Source of the DNA: JAKAJA01 sp037440125
GTDB lineage: Bacteria > Acidobacteriota > UBA4820 > DSQY01
NCBI GenBank assembly: GCA_037440125.1
Contig: JBBIUU010000001.1
Location: 33,676-97,675 of the forward strand
Length of the DNA: 64,000 bases
Reading direction: 5' to 3'
Every line of letters begins with the position of its first letter. Position 1 is the first letter of the stretch. Made by a program: the position numbers and the translations under genes. This document shows, piece after piece, positions 16,774 through 22,897 of this stretch. A model generated the notes under the pieces. The model saw nothing but the letters and a program-made list of their open reading frames with translations, was not told the DNA's origin and ran no database searches.

Positions 16774-18011
16774 GTCCAGACTCCTGGGATCTTGGTGCCG
16801 CACTGCGGGCACGCGCCCGCCTTGAGCCGGTTGGCGGTGGTGAACATCCCCGAGCGCTCGATGAGGGTCAGGTTGCATTGGGGGCAGTAGGTGTTGGCGC
16901 CCTGGTGGCCCGGCACGTTCCCGACGTAGGCGTAGTGCAGGCCCTGCGCCCGGGCGATCTCCCGCGCCCGCTCGAGCGTCGCCACGGGCGTGGGCGGAAG
17001 GTTCATGAGCTGGTAGTCGGGGTGGAAGCGCGTGAAGTGGACGGGCGTGTCGGGCCCCACCTCCCCGGCCACCCACTTGCTCAGCTCCGTCAGCATCTTG
17101 TCGGAGTCGTTGAGCGTGGGCACCACGAGGTTCACGATCTCCAGGTGGCGGCCCGCCTTGGCGACCTGCTTGATGCTCCTCAGGACGGGCGCGAGCTCGG
17201 CGCTCGAGACCTGCCTGTAGAACTCGGGCGAGTAGCCCTTGACGTCGATCTTCACGGCGTCCAGGACGTCGATCATCTCCGTGAGGGGCGCCTCGTTCAT
17301 GAACCCGCACGAGATGATCACGCTCCTCATGCCGACCTTGCGGGCCGAGCGCGCGACGTCGGTGAGGTACTCGGTGAAGACCGTGGGCTCGTTGTAGGTG
17401 AACGCCACGACGGGGACGGCGCGCTCCTTCGCGCGCTTCGCCATGGCCTCCGCGGGACAGTAGTCCACCGTGTAGTCCTCGGGGAGCGCCTGGCTGATGG
17501 TCCAGTTCTGGCAGAACTTGCACCGGAAGGGGCACCCCGAGGTGGCGAGGGAGTACGCCAGGGCGCCCGGCAGGACGTGGAAGAAGGGCTTCTTCTCGAT
17601 GGGGTCCACGTGCTCCGCGATGGGGCGGCCGTAGACGAGGGAGCGCAGCTCGCCCCTCACGTTCATCCGCGCCCGGCACCGCCCCCGCTCCCCCTCGGGG
17701 ATGAGGCACTCGTGGGCGCACAGGAGGCACTTCACGGCCCGCGACTTGTGCACGTGCTCGGCGCCCTTGGCGAGGTCAGCCGCCGTGTGACATGCACCGC
17801 ACTGGGGCTGGACGGCTCTCGGCGAGGTCCAGTAGCGCGCCGCCGGGGCGCGCCGGATGAGGCCCTCGACCGGTTCGGCGGCGGGGTCGAGGTTCTCGAG
17901 GCCGAGGAGGCGGAGGAGCTCGGGGCACGAGAGGACCGCCGCACCGGCGCCCAGCACCGCGGCGCCGCGGCCCGCCGAACGCAGGAAGTCCCTGCGGGAA
18001 AGGCCCTTCAT
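16770..18011 (-). CDS. amrS: AmmeMemoRadiSam system radical SAM enzyme with Tat signal
   Basis: This 413-residue radical SAM protein has its cluster motif CPFRCKFC at residues 160-167 (CxxxCxxC), preceded by Cys95, Cys98, Cys102 and Cys112. Two C-terminal CPQC knuckles form a likely zinc ribbon. The N-terminus SRRDFLRS plus an Ala/Gly-rich stretch is a Tat signal, predicting export of the folded iron-sulfur enzyme. CGACH at residues 71-75 matches the CxxCH haem c motif. Export of a radical SAM enzyme is unusual because SAM and a low-potential reductant are cytoplasmic. It is coupled to the Memo-AMMECR1 gene by an ATGA overlap. Confidence 0.9.
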   Translation of the reverse strand: MKGLSRRDFLRSAGRGAAVLGAGAAVLSCPELLRLLGLENLDPAAEPVEGLIRRAPAARYWTSPRAVQPQCGACHTAADLAKGAEHVHKSRAVKCLLCAHECLIPEGERGRCRARMNVRGELRSLVYGRPIAEHVDPIEKKPFFHVLPGALAYSLATSGCPFRCKFCQNWTISQALPEDYTVDYCPAEAMAKRAKERAVPVVAFTYNEPTVFTEYLTDVARSARKVGMRSVIISCGFMNEAPLTEMIDVLDAVKIDVKGYSPEFYRQVSSAELAPVLRSIKQVAKAGRHLEIVNLVVPTLNDSDKMLTELSKWVAGEVGPDTPVHFTRFHPDYQLMNLPPTPVATLERAREIARAQGLHYAYVGNVPGHQGANTYCPQCNLTLIERSGMFTTANRLKAGACPQCGTKIPGVWT

Positions 18012-18074
18012 CGGAACGCCCCCTACGATGCCACCTTAGGTTCCGCCGCCGGGCGAGTCAAGGCGCGGCAGACC

Positions 18075-18632
18075 TTAGCGGGGCCTGCCTTGGGGCGAGG
18101 GCTCGTCGCGCGTGGCGTCGAGGAGCTGCTCTTGGAGCCCCTTCAGCCCCGTGGCCCTCAGCGCGCGCTCCAGGACCGACGGAAGGTTCCGGTCGAGCTT
18201 CCCCTTCAGCCGGGCGTAGAGGACCTGCTGCTCCCCCTCCGCCACGAGGACGAGGTCGCCGAGGGTCTCGCCGTTCGTCCTGACGAATACGGTGAAGGAG
18301 CGGTTGCCGTCGCGCGTCTTGATGAGGGTGTCCCATCCCCACGACGAGAGCCGGGTGAGGTCCAGGGGCTTTCCCTGGGGCACGTCGAAAACCGCCAACT
18401 CGATCCGCGTCAGGCCGCCGAAGTTCACGGGCTCCCCCGTGGCCTTCGAGATGACGGTCTTCGCGAGCCTCATGGTGGCGCCGCCGAGCTTGAACTCGAA
18501 GGAGGTCTGGGGTTCCCGCCCCGTCTGCCGGATGATCTCCCGCCGGACCTTCTCCGGGCTGAAGGGTGCGTAGCAGCCCGCCGACAGGACGAGGAGCAAG
18601 GCCGCGAGGAACGAGGCGAGGGCGCGTCGCAT
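18075..18632 (-). CDS. DUF4252 family lipoprotein
   Basis: The 185-residue protein starts with a lipoprotein signal (LVLSAGC, lipobox Cys at about residue 20), so it should be anchored to a membrane. The mature part, with a LTRIELAVFDVPQG segment, a following W-x-x-LIKTRDG stretch and LGDLVLVAEGEQQVLYARLKGKLD, fits the DUF4252 pattern. DUF4252 proteins have no assigned function. A GGGAGGTCCCC site precedes the ATG. It is 63 bp downstream of the radical SAM gene start and reads in the same direction. Confidence 0.8.
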   Translation of the reverse strand: MRRALASFLAALLLVLSAGCYAPFSPEKVRREIIRQTGREPQTSFEFKLGGATMRLAKTVISKATGEPVNFGGLTRIELAVFDVPQGKPLDLTRLSSWGWDTLIKTRDGNRSFTVFVRTNGETLGDLVLVAEGEQQVLYARLKGKLDRNLPSVLERALRATGLKGLQEQLLDATRDEPSPQGRPR

Positions 18633-18738
18633 GGGGACCTCCCTCCCGATTCTGAGGCGGTCTGCGGCCGCGGCGCAAGCGCGGCCTTGATTCTTGCGGC
18701 GACTCGGGCCACCATACCAGCTCTTGGGAGGGAAGCCC

Positions 18739-19074
18739 GTGAAGTCCACTCAGCGATGGCTCGTCGAGGTCACCGAGCTCCTGGAGGAGTGCGTCCACAC
18801 CAAGAAGCAGAGCAGCCTCGGCTCGTTGCAGGACCACATGAGGCAGATGGACCTGCCCGCTGCGCTCAAGGCCATCGGGTGCGACGAAAAGTGCACCGCC
18901 TGCGACTGGGGCGTCCCCTCCCCCCATCCGCTCCAGAACCCCTGCCGACTCGCCGCCTTCCAGGAGGCCATCCTCGGCATGAATCCGGGGGACAAGCTCT
19001 CGGCCTCCCTGCAGAAGGAGGCCCGCGACCTCCTCGTGGCGCTCCTGACGAAACCGTTCCCCAAGGGGTCCTGA
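18739..19074 (+). CDS. hypothetical small cysteine-containing protein
   Basis: The 111-residue protein has a helical N-terminus and a CDEKCTACDW cluster at about residues 55-64, followed by another Cys in NPCRLA, which could bind a metal. I do not recognise the family. The GTG start at 18739 is preferred because GGGAGGG lies 6 bp upstream; the in-frame ATG at 18694 lacks a ribosome-binding site. The gene diverges from the DUF4252 lipoprotein gene. A T6 run follows the stop after an imperfect stem. Composition matches neighbouring genes, so it is probably real. Confidence 0.6.
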   Translation: MKSTQRWLVEVTELLEECVHTKKQSSLGSLQDHMRQMDLPAALKAIGCDEKCTACDWGVPSPHPLQNPCRLAAFQEAILGMNPGDKLSASLQKEARDLLVALLTKPFPKGS

Positions 19075-19138
19075 AGGCCGCGGTTCCGTTTTTTCGAGAG
19101 GCGCCCGGGCGGCAGCCCGTTCGCCTGCCGAGACCCGC

Positions 19139-19705
19139 TCAGAAGACGCCGTGTTGCACGAGGATGCGGATCCCGATGGCGAGGAGGACGAGGCCGCCGA
19201 GAGCCTCGGCCCACCGTCCGAGGCGGCTGGCCGCGGCGGCCAGGCGTCCGAGGTGGAGCCCCGCCGCGGTGATGGCGGCGCAGACGACGCCGATGACGAG
19301 CGCCGGCCACCAGATGGAGATTCCCAGGAGGGAGAGGCTCAGACCTACGGCCAGGGCGTCCATGCTCGTGGCGAGCGAGAGGAGGACGAGCGACAGGCCC
19401 CGCGTGGGATCGCTCTTCGCATGCCCGTCCTCGCCGCGCAGAGCCTCCCAGAGCATGTGGCCGCCCACGACGGCGAGCAGGCCGAAGGCGGCCCAGTGGT
19501 CCACGGCCTCGATGGCTCTGGCGAAGGTCCGCCCGGCCGCCCAACCGATGATGGGCATGAGGGCCTGGAAGAGGCCGAAGTGGTAGGCGAGGCGGAAGGT
19601 CTGCCGGCCCGAGACGGTGCGGAGCCCCACGCCGGTGGCCAAGGCCACGGCGAAGGCGTCCATGGCGAGGGCCACGGCCAGGGCCACCAGCTCCCATCCC
19701 CTCAC
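19139..19705 (-). CDS. mntP: manganese efflux pump MntP
   Basis: This 188-residue integral membrane protein has six predicted helices in two homologous halves, matching MntP in length and layout. The conserved acidic residues lie in AMDAFAVA (helix 1) and SMDALAVG (helix 4). MntP exports Mn2+ from the cytoplasm and limits manganese toxicity. The GTG start at 19705 is chosen because the family begins about 13 residues before AMDAF and GGGAGG precedes it at suitable spacing. No Mn riboswitch (yybP-ykoY) is visible upstream. A Mn-type superoxide dismutase lies 1 kb away. Confidence 0.88.
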   Translation of the reverse strand: MRGWELVALAVALAMDAFAVALATGVGLRTVSGRQTFRLAYHFGLFQALMPIIGWAAGRTFARAIEAVDHWAAFGLLAVVGGHMLWEALRGEDGHAKSDPTRGLSLVLLSLATSMDALAVGLSLSLLGISIWWPALVIGVVCAAITAAGLHLGRLAAAASRLGRWAEALGGLVLLAIGIRILVQHGVF

Positions 19706-19822
19706 GCGCGCCTCCCGCCCTCCGGCCGTGGTCGAACCCAGGCAGTGTACCTCCGCGCGCGGCGGGGATGAAGTCCGGTGGGCGCGGTGTTGAGGAGTAT
19801 CGGAACTCTCAGGAGGTGATGA

Positions 19823-20599
19823 ATGCGTGGGTTGTTCGTTGCTCTGGCGGCACTCGCGGTGTCCGCGGCGGTCCAGGCCAAGGTGGTCTCCAAGACGGTG
19901 GAATACAAGGACGGCGACGTGGTCCTCCAGGGGTACGTGGCCTCCGACGACGCGGTGCAGGGCAAGCGCCCGGGAATTCTCGTGGTCCACGACTGGATGG
20001 GGATTGGCGACGAGACCCGGCGGCGGTGTGACATGCTCGCCCAGCTGGGCTACGTGGCCTTCGCGGCCGACGTCTACGGCAAGGGCGTCCGCCCCGCGAA
20101 CGCCGACGAGGCGGGAAAGCTCGCGGGGAAGTACAAGGGGGATCGCGCCCTCTACCGAAAACGGCTGAACCTGGCGCTCGACCAGCTCAAGAAGGACCCC
20201 CTCGTGGACCCGGCCAAGCTCGCGGTCATCGGCTACTGCTTCGGCGGCACGGGGGCGCTCGAGCTCGCCCGGAGCGGCGCCGACGTGAAGGGCGTGGTGA
20301 GCTTCCACGGGGGGCTGGACAGCCCCAAGCCCGAGGACGCCAAGGCCATCAAGGGCCGGGTGCTCATCCTCCACGGCGCCGACGACCCCTTCGTGCCCGC
20401 GGCCGACATCGCGGCGTTTCAGGAGGAGCTGCGCAAGGCCAACGTGGACTGGACCATGATCTACTACGGCGGCGCCGTCCACGCCTTCACCAACCCCGGC
20501 GCCGGGAGCGACAACAGCAAGGGCGCGGCCTTCAACGCGAAGGCCGACGCGCGCTCCTGGCAGGCCATGGCCGGGTTCTTCGACGACCTCTTCGAGTAG
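19823..20599 (+). CDS. dienelactone hydrolase family protein, exported
   Basis: The 258-residue alpha/beta hydrolase has a signal peptide (about 1-19, cleavage near VQAK). The nucleophile is a cysteine in GYCFGG (about residue 139), as in dienelactone hydrolases, with the acid in HGADDPFVP and the histidine in GAVHAF. Classical enzymes open dienelactones in aromatic degradation, but exported homologues are often general esterases. AGGAGGTGATGA directly before the ATG is a strong ribosome-binding site. A long perfect hairpin follows the stop codon. No aromatic pathway genes are nearby. Confidence 0.87.
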   Translation: MRGLFVALAALAVSAAVQAKVVSKTVEYKDGDVVLQGYVASDDAVQGKRPGILVVHDWMGIGDETRRRCDMLAQLGYVAFAADVYGKGVRPANADEAGKLAGKYKGDRALYRKRLNLALDQLKKDPLVDPAKLAVIGYCFGGTGALELARSGADVKGVVSFHGGLDSPKPEDAKAIKGRVLILHGADDPFVPAADIAAFQEELRKANVDWTMIYYGGAVHAFTNPGAGSDNSKGAAFNAKADARSWQAMAGFFDDLFE

Positions 20600-20607
20600 C
20601 GACCGCT

Positions 20608-20647
20608 ACGGCCGGGGCCCGGGCAATAATCGACGGGCCCCGGCCGT
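20608..20647 (+). terminator. perfect 14-bp stem-loop after the dienelactone hydrolase gene
   Basis: The arms acggccggggcccg (20608-20621) and its exact reverse complement (20634-20647) enclose the AT-rich 12-nt loop ggcaataatcga. There is no U-tract. It begins 9 bp after the stop codon and ends 80 bp before the superoxide dismutase gene, so it could terminate the first transcript or protect its end. Confidence 0.6.
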
Positions 20648-20727
20648 TGCTTCCTCCCCGCCCGAACCCGGCGGTCAGGTTCCCGGCCCGGTGCCGGGAG
20701 AAGGTCCACACCTACTTGGAGGAAGCC

Positions 20728-21336
20728 ATGTTCGAAGTCCCGAAGCTCTCCTACGCCTTCGATGCCCTCGAGCCCCACATCGACGCGCGGACCATGGAGA
20801 TCCACCACGACAAGCACCACGCCGCCTATGTGACCAACCTCAACAAGGCGCTCGAACAGGCCCCGGGCCTGTCGGGACGCTCCGTGGAGGAGATCCTCCG
20901 CGACATCGACGCCGTCCCCGAGGCCGTCCGCACGGCCGTGCGGAACCACGGTGGCGGCCACGCCAACCACTCCCTCTTCTGGGACATCATGGGCCCCGGC
21001 GGGGGCGGCACGCCCTCGGGGGAGCTCGGCCTCGCCATCGACAAGGCCTTCGGCTCCTTCACCGCCCTGCAGGAGAAGCTCACCAACGCCGCCGCCGGCC
21101 AGTTCGGATCGGGGTGGGGCTGGCTGGTGCTCAACCAGGGTGCCCTCGAGGTCGTCGCCCGCCCCAACCAGGACAGCCCCCTCATGGAGGGGCGCGTGCC
21201 CATCCTGGGCGTGGACGTCTGGGAGCACGCCTACTACCTGCTCTACCAGAACCGCCGCCCCGACTACCTCAAGGCCTGGTGGAACACGGTCCGCTGGGAC
21301 AAGGTGGCGGAGCGCTACCGGGCCGCGCTCGGCTGA
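20728..21336 (+). CDS. sodA: superoxide dismutase, Fe/Mn family (Mn-type signature)
   Basis: This 202-residue enzyme converts superoxide to hydrogen peroxide and oxygen. Metal ligands are visible: His in HHDKHH near residue 30, His in HANHSLFW, and Asp and His in DVWEHAYYL. The NQDSPLM segment carries the glutamine typical of manganese enzymes; iron enzymes usually place it elsewhere. No signal peptide is present, so it is cytoplasmic. GGAGG lies 6 bp before the ATG. A strong terminator hairpin follows. A second, divergent superoxide dismutase is encoded at 41445-42062. Confidence 0.93.
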   Translation: MFEVPKLSYAFDALEPHIDARTMEIHHDKHHAAYVTNLNKALEQAPGLSGRSVEEILRDIDAVPEAVRTAVRNHGGGHANHSLFWDIMGPGGGGTPSGELGLAIDKAFGSFTALQEKLTNAAAGQFGSGWGWLVLNQGALEVVARPNQDSPLMEGRVPILGVDVWEHAYYLLYQNRRPDYLKAWWNTVRWDKVAERYRAALG

Positions 21337-21362
21337 GCGTCGACACGGTCCACGGATACGCC

Positions 21363-21388
21363 GAAGAGCCCCGGCGAGCCGGGGCTCT
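21363..21388. terminator. bidirectional terminator between superoxide dismutase and receiver protein genes
   Basis: aagagccccgg and its exact complement ccggggctctt flank a 4-nt loop. The A/T ends on both sides fit use in either direction between two convergent genes. Confidence 0.75.
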
Positions 21389-21418
21389 TCGTGCGCGTTC
21401 CGAGATTAGGGGCACGCA

Positions 21419-22090
21419 TCAGGAGCTGGGTGCGAGCCTGGGCGCCGGGCCGATGAGGTGCAGGCACACGTCGCCGAGCTCCTTCAGGCTGACGGGCTTG
21501 CGGAGGAAGGCGTCGGCCCGGAAGGTCCTGAGCGCCTCCGTCTTGTGCGTCTCGCGCGTGAAGATCCCCGACATGATCACCACCGGCGTCTCGCGCGTCT
21601 CCGGGTTGTGTTTGATCCTCAGGCACATCTCGCGTCCGTCCATGCGCGGCAGGACGGCGTCAGTGAGGACGAGGTCGGGCCTCAGGGTGGTCGCGAGGAG
21701 GTAGCCCTGCTCGCCGTTCGAGGCCACGACGACGGGGTAGCCCAGCTCGCCGAGGAGCTCGCTGGCGAGCTCCCTGAGGTCGACCTCGTCCTCCACCACG
21801 AGGACGAAGGGGTGCCCCGGCGGCTCCGCCGGGTCGGCCGCGCGGGAGGCGCCGTTCGCGCGGTGCCGCTGCTCCTGGCGCTTCCGGAAGAGCTCCTGGG
21901 GCGCGCCGGCCCAGAACGCCGTCTTGTAGGAGTGGGGCGCCTGGCAGAAGCAGTGCATGCAGTGGGGGCAGACGAGGCTCGGGGTCAGGGCGAGGCAGGA
22001 GCACCAAGCGCTCTGGGAGGCGTCGAACTCTTCCAGGCAACGGAAGCATCGCACGAGATAGGCGCCCGCCGTCGCGGGTTCTTCAGGCAT
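21419..22090 (-). CDS. zinc-ribbon plus receiver-domain protein
   Basis: The 223-residue protein has an N-terminal cysteine cluster (CFRC, then CSC, then CPHCMHCFC, residues about 15-49) that should bind one or two zinc ions. A linker and a CheY-like receiver domain (about 93-215) follow. Receiver residues are conserved: acidic pair in VVEDE, phospho-acceptor Asp in LTDAVLP, Ser/Thr in IMSG and Lys in LRKPV. It has no DNA-binding output domain, so it probably signals by protein contact. No histidine kinase gene is adjacent. The Cys cluster may be the output or a redox/metal input. Confidence 0.82.
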   Translation of the reverse strand: MPEEPATAGAYLVRCFRCLEEFDASQSAWCSCLALTPSLVCPHCMHCFCQAPHSYKTAFWAGAPQELFRKRQEQRHRANGASRAADPAEPPGHPFVLVVEDEVDLRELASELLGELGYPVVVASNGEQGYLLATTLRPDLVLTDAVLPRMDGREMCLRIKHNPETRETPVVIMSGIFTRETHKTEALRTFRADAFLRKPVSLKELGDVCLHLIGPAPRLAPSS

Positions 22091-22160
22091 CGGTTGTCCC
22101 CCTCAAGTGGGTGATTCCAATATAGCCCGCAACGGGGGGATTTTCCAGCGGGCGCGAAAA

Positions 22161-22182
22161 GGGCCGCCCCATCGGGCGGCCC
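22161..22182 (-). terminator. rho-independent terminator after fructose-6-phosphate aldolase
   Basis: gggccgccc and gggcggccc pair around a 4-nt loop and are followed by TTTTC on the minus strand. It lies about 33 bp past the stop of the aldolase gene, ending the replication-cluster transcript. Confidence 0.78.
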
Positions 22183-22215
22183 TCGTCGATTCGATGCTCT
22201 CCCGGACCCGCCGGC

Positions 22216-22860
22216 TTACTTCTTGGCGCGCTCCCAGTCCTTCAGGAAGCGCGCGATGCCGAGGTCCGTGAGCGGGTGGTGGAGGCATTGCTCGAGGACC
22301 TTGTAGGGCACCGTCGCGATGTCGGCCCCGGCGAGGGCCGAGTCCACCACGTGCCGCGGGCTCCGCACGGAGGCGGCGATGATCTCGCACGCCATGGCGT
22401 AGTTGTCGAAGATGCTCCGGATCTGCTGGACGAGCTCCATCCCCACGTGGCTCACGTCGTCCAGCCGCCCCACGAAGGGCGAGACGTAGGCGGCTCCCGC
22501 CTTGGCGGCAAGGAGCGCCTGCGCGGGCGAGAAGACGAGGGTCACGTTGGTGCGGATCCCCTCCTTCTTGAGCGCGTGGGCGGCCTTCAGGCCCTCCGCC
22601 GTGAGGGGCACCTTGATGACCACGTTGGGGTGGAGGGCGGCGAGGGGGCGCGCCTCCTCGACCATGCCCGCGGCATCCGGCGAGACGACCTCCGCGGAGA
22701 CGGGTCCGTCCACGATGGAGCAGATCTCGCGCACCACGTCCTCGAACTTCCGGCCGCTCTGGGCGATGAGGCTGGGGTTCGTGGTGACGCCGTCCACCAC
22801 GCCCCACGAATGGGCCGTGCGGATCTCATCGACGATGGCCGTATCCAGAAAGATCTTCAT
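22216..22860 (-). CDS. fsa: fructose-6-phosphate aldolase / small transaldolase (TalC-MipB type)
   Basis: The 214-residue protein has the length of the small transaldolase/fructose-6-phosphate aldolase group. The N-terminus KIFLDTA, the substrate loop GVTTNPSL and the Schiff-base lysine in VIKVPLT are all present. Such enzymes transfer or release dihydroxyacetone units in the pentose phosphate pathway or in F6P cleavage. Transaldolase and aldolase activities cannot be separated by eye. It starts 22 bp downstream of gyrA in the same direction and probably shares its transcript, an unrelated passenger in the replication cluster. Confidence 0.88.
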   Translation of the reverse strand: MKIFLDTAIVDEIRTAHSWGVVDGVTTNPSLIAQSGRKFEDVVREICSIVDGPVSAEVVSPDAAGMVEEARPLAALHPNVVIKVPLTAEGLKAAHALKKEGIRTNVTLVFSPAQALLAAKAGAAYVSPFVGRLDDVSHVGMELVQQIRSIFDNYAMACEIIAASVRSPRHVVDSALAGADIATVPYKVLEQCLHHPLTDLGIARFLKDWERAKK

Positions 22861-22873
22861 CGCCTCGTCTCCC

Positions 22874-22897
22874 CTCTCCGGCTCACCGGCTCTCCGG
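22874..22897. repeat. 8-bp tandem array overlapping the gyrA stop codon
   Basis: Three consecutive units (ctctccgg, ctcaccgg, ctctccgg) form an array identical in unit to that at 6935-6966. The middle unit supplies the gyrA stop codon, and the outer unit encodes part of its last residues (EPESR). The upstream start of fsa is 14 bp away. Confidence 0.75.
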
